Source of the DNA: Streptomyces sp. DH37
GTDB lineage: Bacteria > Actinomycetota > Actinomycetes > Streptomycetales > Streptomycetaceae
Assembly: GCF_029813835.1 (NCBI RefSeq)
Contig: NZ_JARVKV010000003.1
Location: forward strand, 62,001 to 126,000
Direction of reading: 5' to 3'
DNA: 64,000 bases
The translations under genes and the position numbers were made by a program. Below the pieces are notes generated by a model. That model saw only the letters and a list, made by a program, of their open reading frames with translations, searched no databases and had not been told where the DNA came from. Below are positions 1 through 7,617 of the stretch, piece by piece (positions within the stretch are counted from its first letter, which is position 1; the number at the start of each line of letters is the position of its first letter).

Positions 1-459
1 CGCCTCGAGCAGGAGGGTGAGATCGCGGCCGACTATCTCGAGGGGCTCCTCGACATCGCGGATCTCGACGGTGACATCGACATGGACGTCGAGGGCGACC
101 GTGCCGCGGTGTCGATCATCAGTGACGGAGAGAGCCGGGACCTGCAGAAGCTCGTCGGCCGGGACGGTGAGGTGCTGGAGGCCCTGCAGGAGCTGACCCG
201 GCTCGCGGTGCTCCGTGAGACCGGTGACCGCAGCAGGCTGATGCTGGACATCGCCGGCTACCGCGCCCGCAAGCGCGAGGAACTGTCGGAGCTGGGAACC
301 AGGACGGCCAAGGACGTGAAGCGCACCGGCGAGCCGGTGAAGCTGAGGCCGATGACGCCCTTCGAGCGCAAGGTCGTGCACGACGCGGTGGCCGCGGCGG
401 GGCTGCGCAGCGAGTCCGAGGGCGAGGAGCCGCAGCGCTGCGTGGTCGTGCTGCCGTGA
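1..459 (+). CDS. khpB: KhpB/Jag RNA-binding protein, C-terminal part
   Basis: This is the 3' part of a gene that begins before the window; the open frame runs in from base 1, so the start is not visible. The visible 152 residues contain a KH-type RNA-binding region (GRDGEVLEALQ) followed by an R3H region ending in ERKVVHDAV, where the Arg-x3-His signature can be read. The Jag/KhpB family binds RNA and is normally encoded between yidC and rsmG beside the origin of replication. The stop codon overlaps the GTG start of rsmG in a GTGA tetranucleotide, which suggests translational coupling. The identity is firm; the length and N-terminus cannot be judged. Confidence 0.9.
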   Translation, partial: RLEQEGEIAADYLEGLLDIADLDGDIDMDVEGDRAAVSIISDGESRDLQKLVGRDGEVLEALQELTRLAVLRETGDRSRLMLDIAGYRARKREELSELGTRTAKDVKRTGEPVKLRPMTPFERKVVHDAVAAAGLRSESEGEEPQRCVVVLP

Positions 460-1187
460 CGGACTCCGTGTCGTCGACCCTTCCTCCCGCGCCCGAGGTG
501 GCGCGGGAGGTTTTCGGTGACCGCTTCGCCGACGCGGTCCGCTACGCGGAGCTGCTGGCGGAGGTGGGGGTCAAGCGCGGGCTGATCGGACCGCGCGAGG
601 TGCCGCGGCTGTGGGAGCGCCATCTGCTGAACTGCGCGGTGCTCTCCGAGGTCGTCCCCGAGGGAGTGACGGTCTGCGACGTCGGCTCGGGCGCGGGGCT
701 GCCGGGCATTCCGCTCGCGCTGGTGCGGCAGGACCTGAGGATCACGCTGCTGGAGCCGCTGCTCCGGCGTACGACCTTCCTGCAGGAGGTCGTCGAGCTG
801 CTGGGGCTGGACCATGTGTCGGTGGTGCGAGGGAGGGCCGAGGAGGTCCTGGGGTCGCTGCCTCCGGTGCACGTGGTGACGGCTCGGGCGGTGGCTCCGC
901 TGGATCGGCTCGCCGGCTGGGGCGTACCGCTGCTGCGGCCGTACGGCGAGATGCTGGCCCTCAAGGGGGACACGGCGGAGGAGGAGCTGAAGGCGTCGCG
1001 CGTCGCGCTCCAGAAGCTCGGCGCGGTGGACTCCTCGGTGCTCCGCATCGGCGAGGGACTGGTGGAGCCGACGGCCACCGTGGTGCGGGTGGAGGTCGGC
1101 GAGAGCCCGGGCGGGGTGCGTTTCGCCGCCAAGAAGGCGAAGGCGGCCCGGACGGGACGCTCGCGGAGCGCGCGTCGTCGGCGGTGA
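456..1187 (+). CDS. rsmG: 16S rRNA (guanine-N7) methyltransferase RsmG (GidB)
   Basis: A 243-residue protein of the usual family length. It transfers a methyl group from S-adenosylmethionine to N7 of G527 (E. coli numbering) in 16S rRNA. The SAM-binding glycine loop is clear (CDVGSGAGLPGIPLAL, about residues 70-85), and the family's later LKGD-type segment is present (LALKGD, about residue 168). The C-terminus is a basic Arg/Lys tail. The GTG start overlaps the khpB stop by four bases. Loss of RsmG gives low-level streptomycin resistance in Streptomyces; that is family knowledge and is not tested here. Confidence 0.95.
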   Translation: MTDSVSSTLPPAPEVAREVFGDRFADAVRYAELLAEVGVKRGLIGPREVPRLWERHLLNCAVLSEVVPEGVTVCDVGSGAGLPGIPLALVRQDLRITLLEPLLRRTTFLQEVVELLGLDHVSVVRGRAEEVLGSLPPVHVVTARAVAPLDRLAGWGVPLLRPYGEMLALKGDTAEEELKASRVALQKLGAVDSSVLRIGEGLVEPTATVVRVEVGESPGGVRFAAKKAKAARTGRSRSARRRR

Positions 1188-1278
1188 TCCCCGGGTGGAG
1201 TCCCGTTACTCCGTAGAGTCGCCATAGAAGGATCATGCGGAGTGTCGCCGCGCCCCGGGGTGGGCGTGGATGCATCGT

Positions 1279-1292
1279 GCTTCCCGTGAAAC
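1279..1292. promoter_or_regulatory. Degenerate parS-like sequence
   Basis: GCTTCCCGTGAAAC matches the parS consensus GTTTCACGTGAAAC at 12 of 14 positions. It lies in the rsmG-parA spacer. The intact right half and the closeness of true sites make a weak ParB site possible, but chance is not excluded. Confidence 0.3.
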
Positions 1293-1417
1293 GTCGCTTC
1301 CTGAATGGAATCATCCGTCGAGGGCGCGCGGCTGACGCGTCGAGCCCATCCGAGCCCCGCTCCGGTGTGGATTCATCCACAGGTGAGCGGGGCTCGCTGG
1401 TTCCCGACCCGGAGGAC

Positions 1418-2491
1418 ATGGCAGGCTCTTCTCATCGCGAGCCTGATGTCGAGGAGAGTGAACCGTTGCGGTCCGACGGCCATATTGCGGGACCGATGAC
1501 CGATCCGGTCCCGGGTCCCCGTTCTGAAACGGCGGATGTTTCACGTGAAACGATGAGTGAGACTCCGCCTCCCATGGACGCCTCCCCCCGGTACGACGGG
1601 GATGCCTCCGCCCCCGTCGGCCGTGCCGCTCAGCAGGCGGTCGAGGCGATGAACCGTGCCGGTGAAGGCCTGCCCAGGCCCGAGGAGACCCGGGTGATGG
1701 TGGTCGCCAACCAGAAGGGCGGGGTCGGCAAGACCACGACCACGGTCAACCTCGCCGCCTCCCTCGCCCTGCATGGCGCCCGGGTCCTGGTGATCGACCT
1801 CGATCCCCAGGGCAACGCGTCCACGGCTCTGGGGATAGACCACCACGCCGAGGTCCCGTCGATCTACGACGTTCTGGTGGACAGCAGGCCACTCTCCGAC
1901 GTCGTCCAGCCGGTACGGGAGGTGGAGGGGCTCTTCTGCGCCCCGGCCACGATCGACCTCGCCGGTGCGGAGATCGAGCTGGTGTCGCTGGTGGCGAGGG
2001 AGAGCCGTCTGCACAAGGCGATCTCCGCGTACGAGCAGCCACTGGACTACATCTTCATCGACTGCCCGCCCTCGCTCGGCCTGCTGACCGTCAACGCGCT
2101 GGTCGCCGGCGCGGAGGTGGTCATCCCGATCCAGTGCGAGTACTACGCGCTGGAGGGCCTGGGGCAGCTCCTGCGGAACGTCGAGCTGGTGAAGGGGCAC
2201 CTCAACCCCAAGCTCCACGTCTCGACGATTCTGCTGACGATGTACGACGGCCGTACGCGGCTGGCCTCCCAGGTGGCGGAGGAGGTGCGTGGGCACTTCG
2301 GCAAGGAGGTCCTGCGGACCAACATCCCGCGGTCGGTGCGCATCTCGGAGGCGCCCAGCTACGGGCAGACGGTTCTCACTTACGACCCGGGTTCCAGCGG
2401 TTCGCTCTCCTACCTGGAGGCAGCCCGGGAAATCGCGCTGCGAGGCGTCAGCAAGCAGCAGGAACAGCACATGGTGGAGGGGACTCAGTGA
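1418..2491 (+). CDS. parA: Chromosome-partitioning ATPase ParA
   Basis: Walker-type ATPase that works with ParB-parS to place origins, in Streptomyces mainly along sporulating hyphae. The deviant Walker A motif [14 protein letters not shown] starts near residue 100, followed by the [11 protein letters not shown] and IDCPPSLG segments typical of ParA/Soj. The frame is open back to an ATG at 1235. I prefer the ATG at 1418 (357 residues) because the sequence from MAGSSH onward resembles the N-terminus I recall for streptomycete ParA; the 100-residue extension before the ATPase domain is low in complexity. A perfect parS site is embedded in the codons for this extension (reading VSRET). The stop overlaps the parB GTG start by four bases, so the two genes form an operon. 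Confidence 0.9.
   Translation: MAGSSHREPDVEESEPLRSDGHIAGPMTDPVPGPRSETADVSRETMSETPPPMDASPRYDGDASAPVGRAAQQAVEAMNRAGEGLPRPEETRVMVVANQKGGVGKTTTTVNLAASLALHGARVLVIDLDPQGNASTALGIDHHAEVPSIYDVLVDSRPLSDVVQPVREVEGLFCAPATIDLAGAEIELVSLVARESRLHKAISAYEQPLDYIFIDCPPSLGLLTVNALVAGAEVVIPIQCEYYALEGLGQLLRNVELVKGHLNPKLHVSTILLTMYDGRTRLASQVAEEVRGHFGKEVLRTNIPRSVRISEAPSYGQTVLTYDPGSSGSLSYLEAAREIALRGVSKQQEQHMVEGTQ
1538..1551. promoter_or_regulatory. parS: parS site (perfect), inside parA
   Basis: Exact 14-base palindrome GTTTCACGTGAAAC, the ParB-binding centromere sequence of Streptomyces. It falls in the codons for the N-terminal extension of ParA and encodes the residues VSRET there. Confidence 0.93.
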
Positions 2492-3600
2492 CGGAACGAC
2501 GTAGAGGGCTGGGTCGAGGGCTCGGCGCGCTGATTCCCGCGGCGCCGACGGGACCGGACGACAGCGTCAGCCCCGTGGTGGGAGAGAACGGTGCGCTTTC
2601 GCCGACCGCGGTTCCGGTGCTGACTCCGGGACGCGGGGTGGCGGCGGCCAAGGTGGCCGTTCTACCGGACCGCGACGGGCAGCACGGGAACGACGTTTCA
2701 CGTGAAACCGAGCCCGCCGACAGCGCGGAGGGCGGCGAGGTCGCAGGAGCTCACTTCGCCGAGGTGCCGATCGACGCGATCACGCCGAACCCCCGGCAGC
2801 CGCGTGAGGTGTTCGACGAGGACGCCCTGGCGGAGCTGGTGACCTCCATCCAGGAGGTCGGCCTCCTCCAGCCCGTGGTCGTCCGGCAGCTGGGCCCGGA
2901 GCGGTACGAGCTCATCATGGGAGAGCGGCGCTGGCGGGCCTGCCGGGAAGCCGGTCTGGAGCGGATCCCGGCGATCATCCGGGCCACGGAGGACGAGAAG
3001 CTCCTCCTTGACGCCCTGCTGGAGAACCTGCACCGGGCGCAGCTGAATCCGCTGGAGGAGGCGGCGGCGTACGACCAACTGCTGAAGGACTTCAACTGCA
3101 CCCATGACCAGTTGGCCGACCGGATCGGCCGCTCGCGTCCCCAGGTCTCCAACACGCTCCGGTTGCTGCGGCTCTCACCGTCGGTGCAGCGTCGTGTGGC
3201 GGCCGGGGTGCTGTCGGCGGGGCATGCACGTGCCCTGCTGTCCGTGGAGGATTCCGAGGAGCAGGACCGCCTCGCCCACCGCATCGTGGCCGAGGGGCTG
3301 TCGGTGCGGGCGGTCGAGGAGATCGTGACCCTGATGGGCACGAAGTCGAAGGGCAGGACCAGGGCCCGAGGGCCACGGGCCGGCAAGCGGATCTCCCCCG
3401 CACTGGACCATCTGGCGAGCCGCCTCTCCGACCGCTTCGAGACCCGGGTGAAGGTGGACCTGGGCCAGAAGAAGGGGAAGATCGTGGTCGAGTTCGCTTC
3501 CATGGAGGACCTGGAGCGAATCCTGGGCCAGTTCGCGCCCGGTGAGAACCAGCTGCTGGAGCAGCAGCTCGCGCGAGGAGACGACGACAGCGCCGAGTGA
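2488..3600 (+). CDS. parB: Chromosome-partitioning protein ParB
   Basis: A 370-residue DNA-binding CTPase that loads at parS and spreads to form the segregation complex. The protein starts [17 protein letters not shown], the classic ParB N-terminus contacted by ParA. The ParB/Srx nucleotide-binding region includes [12 protein letters not shown] near residue 145, and a helix-turn-helix region ([21 protein letters not shown]) follows near 208-228. The C-terminal dimerisation segment ends the protein. The GTG start overlaps the parA stop. A perfect parS site lies within the gene around codons 70-74 and again encodes VSRET. Confidence 0.96.
   Translation: MTERRRGLGRGLGALIPAAPTGPDDSVSPVVGENGALSPTAVPVLTPGRGVAAAKVAVLPDRDGQHGNDVSRETEPADSAEGGEVAGAHFAEVPIDAITPNPRQPREVFDEDALAELVTSIQEVGLLQPVVVRQLGPERYELIMGERRWRACREAGLERIPAIIRATEDEKLLLDALLENLHRAQLNPLEEAAAYDQLLKDFNCTHDQLADRIGRSRPQVSNTLRLLRLSPSVQRRVAAGVLSAGHARALLSVEDSEEQDRLAHRIVAEGLSVRAVEEIVTLMGTKSKGRTRARGPRAGKRISPALDHLASRLSDRFETRVKVDLGQKKGKIVVEFASMEDLERILGQFAPGENQLLEQQLARGDDDSAE
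2695..2708. promoter_or_regulatory. parS: parS site (perfect), inside parB
   Basis: Exact GTTTCACGTGAAAC palindrome within the low-complexity N-terminal part of parB. It lies 1157 bp from the copy in parA. Confidence 0.93.
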
Positions 3601-3619
3601 GTTCAGGAGCGCTGCCTCA

Positions 3620-3656
3620 TGACGCCCCATGGATACGATGTCTCCATGGGGCGTCA
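3620..3656. promoter_or_regulatory. Perfect 14-bp inverted repeat over the GNAT start
   Basis: TGACGCCCCATGGA at 3620-3633 is exactly complementary to 3643-3656, with a nine-base loop. The loop contains TACGAT, a plausible -10 hexamer six bases before the ATG at 3646. The repeat could be the parB terminator, an operator on the -10 region of a leaderless promoter, or an RNA hairpin that hides the start codon. No U-tract follows it. Confidence 0.55.
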
Positions 3657-4263
3657 ACTCGTTCCGCTCACTCTGGACAACCTGCCGGACCTTCCGAAGC
3701 GCTGCCGCAGGTGCGTTTTCTGGGAACTCGATCCTGTCAGCGGTGATGCCGCGGTGAAGGCGGGCCGACCTGATCTGGAGAAGGAAGCCTGGATATCGGC
3801 GGTGCTGCTGGAGTGGGGATCCTGCGGGCGGCTCGTCTATGTCGACGACGTGCCGGTCGGCTTCGTGCTGTACGCGCCACCCGCGTATGTGCCGCGCTCG
3901 ACGGCGTTTCCCACCAGTCCGGTCTCGCCGGACGCGGTGCAGCTGATCACCGCCTGGCTCATGCCCGGGTACCAGGGGCAGGGCCTGGGCCGGGTCATGG
4001 TGCAGACCGTGGCCAAGGACGTGCTGCGGCGGGGCTTCAAGGCGATCGAGGCGTTCGGGGACGCACGGTGGAAGGAGCCTGCCTGTCTGCTCCCCGCCGA
4101 CCACCTTCTCGCTGTGGGCTTCAAGACGGTACGTCCGCACCCTGCCTATCCACGGTTGAGGCTGGAGCTGAGGACGACGCTTTCCTGGAAGCAGGACGTG
4201 GAACTGGCGCTCGACCGGCTTCTGGGAGCGGTGCAGAAGGAGCCCGCCCTCAGGCCGCTGTGA
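3646..4263 (+). CDS. GNAT-family N-acetyltransferase
   Basis: A 205-residue GNAT protein. The acetyl-CoA loop can be read in the segment MPGYQGQGLGRVMVQTVAKD. The N-terminus carries several cysteines (KRCRRCVFWE). It sits between parB and the convergent trxA, a position conserved in streptomycetes; the substrate is unknown. Two starts are possible. The ATG at 3619 has an AGGAG sequence nine bases upstream. The ATG at 3646 (MGRQLVPLTL) has a TACGAT -10-like hexamer six bases upstream and would suit a leaderless mRNA. I chose 3646 because the extra nine residues are not part of the recognisable domain. A perfect inverted repeat spans both starts. Confidence 0.85.
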   Translation: MGRQLVPLTLDNLPDLPKRCRRCVFWELDPVSGDAAVKAGRPDLEKEAWISAVLLEWGSCGRLVYVDDVPVGFVLYAPPAYVPRSTAFPTSPVSPDAVQLITAWLMPGYQGQGLGRVMVQTVAKDVLRRGFKAIEAFGDARWKEPACLLPADHLLAVGFKTVRPHPAYPRLRLELRTTLSWKQDVELALDRLLGAVQKEPALRPL

Positions 4264-4286
4264 CCCCTGGAGCGATGGGAAAGACG

Positions 4287-4319
4287 ACGGGCCCGACCCC
4301 GGGGTGGGGACGGGCCCGT
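4287..4319. terminator. Bidirectional terminator between GNAT gene and trxA
   Basis: A 14-bp GC-rich stem with one mismatch (ACGGGCCCGACCCC at 4287-4300 against 4306-4319) sits in the 69-bp gap between two convergent genes, as expected for a shared terminator. Confidence 0.65.
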
Positions 4320-4331
4320 TCCACGTGGAAC
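4318..4331. promoter_or_regulatory. parS: parS-like palindrome (12 of 14)
   Basis: GTTCCACGTGGAAC is itself a perfect palindrome and differs from parS by one symmetric change per arm. It begins in the last bases of the terminator and ends one base before the trxA stop codon. The symmetric change suggests a variant ParB site rather than random similarity. Confidence 0.55.
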
Positions 4332-4332
4332 G

Positions 4333-4656
4333 TCAGGCGATGAAGTCGGACAGGTCGCGCTCGATCGCGGCCTTGGGCTTGGCGCCGACGATGGTCTTCA
4401 CGACCTCGCCGCCCTGGTAGACGTTCATCGTCGGGATGGACATGATCCCGTACTTGGCGGCCGTGGCCGGGTTCTCGTCGATGTTGAGCTTGACGACGGT
4501 GAGCTTGTCGGCCTGCTCCTCGGAGATCGCCTCCAGCGAGGGGGCGATCTGACGGCACGGACCGCACCAGGCCGCCCAGAAGTCGACCAGGACGGGCTTG
4601 TCGCTCTTGAGGACGACGTCCTCGAAAGTGGCATCGGTGGCGGTCACGGTGGCCAT
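4333..4656 (-). CDS. trxA: Thioredoxin
   Basis: A 107-residue cytosolic thioredoxin with the canonical WCGPC active site (Trp30, Cys31-Cys34) in FWAAWCGPCRQ. The conserved cis-proline segment SIPT is also present. It lies 42 bp downstream of trxB, so the pair forms one unit that supplies reduced thioredoxin from NADPH. The likely promoter for both is the SigR-type sequence before trxB. The length is normal and nothing essential is missing. Confidence 0.95.
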   Translation of the reverse strand: MATVTATDATFEDVVLKSDKPVLVDFWAAWCGPCRQIAPSLEAISEEQADKLTVVKLNIDENPATAAKYGIMSIPTMNVYQGGEVVKTIVGAKPKAAIERDLSDFIA

Positions 4657-4698
4657 GGTGATCTCCTTGTTTCTCGGGGTGGGGTGATGGGAGGGGGG

Positions 4699-5703
4699 TC
4701 AGAGTGCGGCGGCGGCGGTGGCGGCCTGGTCGGTCTTCTCCGGTTCGGCGACGTGCTTCTCGGGGGCGTCGACCAGAGCGGCGAGGTAGCGCTCGGCGTC
4801 CAGGGCAGCCGCGCAGCCGGTGCCGGCGGCGGTGATGGCCTGGCGGTAGGTGTGGTCGACCACGTCGCCGGCGGCGAAGACGCCGGGGATGGTGGTGCGG
4901 GTGGAGGGCGCGTCCACCGTCAGGTAGCCCTCGTCGTCCAGGGCGAGCTGGCCGCGGAAGAGTTCGGTGCGCGGGTCGTGGCCGATGGCGATGAACAGCC
5001 CGGTCACCGGCAGCTGGGAGGCGGCGCCGGTGGTGGTGTCGCGCAGGGTCACTCCGGCCAGCTTGCCGCCGTCGGCGTGCAGCTCGGCGACCTCGCTGTT
5101 CCACGCGAAGTCGATCTTCTCATCGGCGAAGGCCCGCTCCTGCATGGCCTTGGACGCCCGCAGGGTGTCGCGGCGGTGGACGATGGTGACCTTCGAGGCG
5201 AAGCGCGAGAGGAAGGTGGCCTCCTCCATCGCGGTGTCGCCGCCGCCGACCACGGCGATGTGCTGCCCCTTGAAGAAGAACCCGTCGCAGGTGGCGCACC
5301 AGGACACCCCGCGGCCGGAGAGCTCGTCCTCGTGCTCCAGGCCGAGCTTGCGGTGGGCGGAGCCGGTGGCGACGATGACCGCCCGGGCGCGGTGGACGGT
5401 GCCGGCCGAGTCGGTCACCGTCTTGACCTCACCGGTCAGGTCGACGGCGGTGATGTCGTCGGGAACGAGTTCGGCGCCGAAGCGTTCGGCCTGGGCGCGC
5501 ATGTTCTCCATCAGGTCCGGACCCATGATGCCGTCGCGGAAGCCGGGGAAGTTCTCCACCTCGGTGGTGTTCATCAGCGCGCCGCCGGCAGTCACCGAGC
5601 CTTCGAAGACCAGCGGCTTGAGGGCGGCGCGGGCGGTGTAGAGCGCTGCGGTGTACCCCGCCGGCCCGGAGCCGATGATGATCACGTTGCGGACGTCGCT
5701 CAC
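4699..5703 (-). CDS. trxB: Thioredoxin-disulfide reductase (NADPH)
   Basis: A 334-residue FAD flavoenzyme that reduces thioredoxin with NADPH. The FAD-binding loop [10 protein letters not shown] is at residues 11-20, the redox motif CATC at 136-139, and the NADPH-binding loop GGGDTAME near 153. The C-terminus carries a short Ala-rich tail ending TAAAAL. It is followed by trxA and preceded by a 127-bp gap containing a SigR-type promoter, so oxidative induction by SigR is expected, as known for trxBA in S. coelicolor. Confidence 0.96.
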   Translation of the reverse strand: MSDVRNVIIIGSGPAGYTAALYTARAALKPLVFEGSVTAGGALMNTTEVENFPGFRDGIMGPDLMENMRAQAERFGAELVPDDITAVDLTGEVKTVTDSAGTVHRARAVIVATGSAHRKLGLEHEDELSGRGVSWCATCDGFFFKGQHIAVVGGGDTAMEEATFLSRFASKVTIVHRRDTLRASKAMQERAFADEKIDFAWNSEVAELHADGGKLAGVTLRDTTTGAASQLPVTGLFIAIGHDPRTELFRGQLALDDEGYLTVDAPSTRTTIPGVFAAGDVVDHTYRQAITAAGTGCAAALDAERYLAALVDAPEKHVAEPEKTDQAATAAAAL

Positions 5704-5778
5704 GGGAGTCTTCCTTGTCTGCCGATGGGTTTGCCGATGCCTGTCTGGAGCGGGGCCTCAAGGAGGCTCACCCCATCC

Positions 5779-5805
5779 AACGCATCCTAAGAGGCGGGCA
5801 TTCCC
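5779..5805 (-). promoter_or_regulatory. SigR-type promoter for trxBA
   Basis: On the minus strand GGGAAT (5805-5800) and GTT (5781-5779) are separated by exactly 18 bases, matching the SigR consensus GGGAAT-N18-GTT. It lies about 75 bp upstream of the trxB start. Disulfide-stress control of trxBA by SigR is established in S. coelicolor. Confidence 0.8.
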
Positions 5806-5830
5806 GCCCGTGGTAGCGCGCGCTGACCCC

Positions 5831-6829
5831 TCAACGCGGGTAGGTGCGGGTGGTGAGGATCGTGCCCGGGCTGGAAGGCGCCTTGTCGACGCAGTCGGCG
5901 TCGACTACGTAGGCGTCCACCCGTGAGTCGTCGTCCCCGTGCGGCAGAACCACGATGTACGCCTGCCGCCCTTCGTGGACGCCCATGCCGACGGCCAGGG
6001 GCGCCTCACCACGGTTGATGCCCGCCCGGACGCACAGCGGCACCGCGGACGCAGGGGTGCCCGGCGACTCGGGGCTTGCCTTGGTGCTGAAGTCGGGGGC
6101 GTCGGATTCGGCCTTTCTCAGACTTCCCTGGCTCTCCCGCCCCGGCTCCCCCGTCCCGTTGCCGGCGAGAAGGGAGCGTACGCGTGCCTCCAGCGCCTCG
6201 TCGGTCCGGTCGCTCCCGGCGGCGTCCGAGGCGGACTCCTCCTTCGCATGGCCGGAGGAGGAACCCCCTCCCAGGTCGGGAAGGAACAGGGCACCCAGCG
6301 TGAGGAGGGCTGCCGCGCCCGCGGTACCGAGCAGCGCGGTACGCCGGCGCCGCGGGCGCCTGCCGCCGGACCGCCCCGGGCCACCGGCTCCTCGCGGCCG
6401 ACCGGCGGGTCGGCCGGTGGAGCGTCCCGCAGTCCGGTCGGGGTGGACCGTTTCACGTGAAACGACATCCCGGCCGTCCGTTCCACGTGAAACAATGCTG
6501 GGCTCGTCACCTGAGGAGGGAGGCGGGGAGGCGTTCCGGATTCCGTCCCCGCCAGGTGCGGAAGCGTCGAGCAGGGCCTCGGCGGCCAGAGCGGCGTCGA
6601 TGCGGCCCGCTACGTCGGACGGCATCCGGACCGGCCCCGGAAGGGTGCCCAGCGCACTGCGGATCTCCTCCAGGGATGTCCGTACGTCCGTGCACAACTC
6701 GCAGTCCGACAGATGGGCGCGCACATCGGCCGATCGCTCCGGGGAGAGCAGCCCTTCGGTGAGATCGGAGATCTCGGTGACCTCAGGGTGCCCGTCCATA
6801 CCGAACGACGCGGAAGACGCGGATGTCAT
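5831..6829 (-). CDS. Membrane anti-sigma factor, zinc-finger type
   Basis: A 332-residue protein with an N-terminal anti-sigma domain. It carries the zinc-binding signature H-x3-C-x2-C (HLSDCELC; His39, Cys43, Cys46). After a Gly/Arg-rich linker comes one membrane helix, about residues 163-185, and an extracytoplasmic tail of about 145 residues. The gene overlaps the end of the upstream ECF sigma gene by four bases, the usual sign of a sigma/anti-sigma pair. The Mycobacterium equivalent beside SigM is RsmA. Two parS-type sequences lie inside the linker-coding part and encode VSRE/VSRG residues. An internal ATG (Met11) is an alternative start. Confidence 0.88.
   Translation of the reverse strand: MTSASSASFGMDGHPEVTEISDLTEGLLSPERSADVRAHLSDCELCTDVRTSLEEIRSALGTLPGPVRMPSDVAGRIDAALAAEALLDASAPGGDGIRNASPPPSSGDEPSIVSRGTDGRDVVSRETVHPDRTAGRSTGRPAGRPRGAGGPGRSGGRRPRRRRTALLGTAGAAALLTLGALFLPDLGGGSSSGHAKEESASDAAGSDRTDEALEARVRSLLAGNGTGEPGRESQGSLRKAESDAPDFSTKASPESPGTPASAVPLCVRAGINRGEAPLAVGMGVHEGRQAYIVVLPHGDDDSRVDAYVVDADCVDKAPSSPGTILTTRTYPR
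6450..6463. promoter_or_regulatory. parS: parS site (perfect), inside the anti-sigma gene
   Basis: Exact GTTTCACGTGAAAC palindrome in the linker-coding part of the anti-sigma factor gene. It lies 30 bp (start to start) from a one-mismatch copy at 6480. Confidence 0.93.
6480..6493. promoter_or_regulatory. parS: parS site with one mismatch
   Basis: GTTCCACGTGAAAC differs from parS at one position. Together with the perfect site at 6450 it forms a tandem pair separated by 16 bases, roughly three helical turns centre to centre. Confidence 0.75.
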
Positions 6830-7572
6830 GTGTGTTCACCTCCGCCCTTCACGACCCCGGTGCCTGGTTTCCCTCTTGCCGGTGGGACGGACGCCCCCTG
6901 CGCCCGGTTCCTTCCCCCGGCGTTCGGCCGGCTACCCCCTGCCGGGCCCTCCGAGCGTAGATGCTTCACCAGAGGCAGTAGCCGGGCCCTGCCGCGGGCA
7001 CAGCGACTCTTGATGGTCCCGACGGCGACGCCGAGGATACGGGCGGCCTCGGCGACCGGGTAGCCCTGCATGTCGACGAGGACGAGCGCCGCCCGCTGCT
7101 CCGGCGGCAGCTCGGAGAGCGCGGCGATGAGCTGGCGGTGGAGGTCCTGACGCTCGGCGGGCACGGCGGCGGACTCGTGCGGCTCCAGGAGCTGCTCCAA
7201 GCGCTCGGGCTCGGCGATGGGAGAGGTCCGGCGGCTGGCGGCCTTGCGGGCGCGGTCCAGGCAGGCGTTGACGGTGATGCGGTGCAGCCAGGTGGTGACG
7301 GCGGACTGGCCGCGGAAGGTGTGGGCGGCCCGGTAGGCGGAGACGAAGGCGTCCTGGACGGCGTCAGCCGCCTCCTCGCGATCCCCCAGGACGCGCAGGG
7401 CGACGGCCCAGAGCCGGTCGCGATGACGGCGCACGATCTCACCGAAGGCATGCGGATCGCCCGCGACATGGCGGGCGAGAAGCTCCCGGTCGTCGACTCT
7501 GCGGGTGTCGTCGGGATCGCCCGCACCCCCCGTACCGCCGCCGACGGCTCCGTCCGTCACCTCGTCGCCCAC
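6826..7572 (-). CDS. sigM: ECF sigma factor, SigM-like
   Basis: A 248-residue group 4 sigma factor. Region 2 is recognisable from RHVAGDPHAFGEIVRRH through ADAVQDAFVSAYRAA, and region 4 from ALSELPPEQRAALVLVD through the helix-turn-helix VAEAARILGVAVGTIKSR. The GTG start at 7572 follows a short Gly-rich lead. It is followed, with a four-base overlap, by the zinc anti-sigma gene. The neighbours (trxBA, MurJ, pseudokinase, DUF6049) match the SigM locus of actinobacteria, so the name is based on position. The target promoters cannot be inferred from this window. Confidence 0.9.
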   Translation of the reverse strand: MGDEVTDGAVGGGTGGAGDPDDTRRVDDRELLARHVAGDPHAFGEIVRRHRDRLWAVALRVLGDREEAADAVQDAFVSAYRAAHTFRGQSAVTTWLHRITVNACLDRARKAASRRTSPIAEPERLEQLLEPHESAAVPAERQDLHRQLIAALSELPPEQRAALVLVDMQGYPVAEAARILGVAVGTIKSRCARGRARLLPLVKHLRSEGPAGGSRPNAGGRNRAQGASVPPARGKPGTGVVKGGGEHT

Positions 7573-7617
7573 CCGCCGATCGCCTCCCTAGGCCGCTGCG
7601 TCCACGGGCGGCCTCGG

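Noticed and set aside
1235..1417. An N-terminal extension of ParA from the ATG at 1235
   Set aside because: The extra 61 residues are Arg/Ser-rich and unlike ParA; the start at 1418 matches the streptomycete N-terminus as recalled. It is kept only as an alternative.
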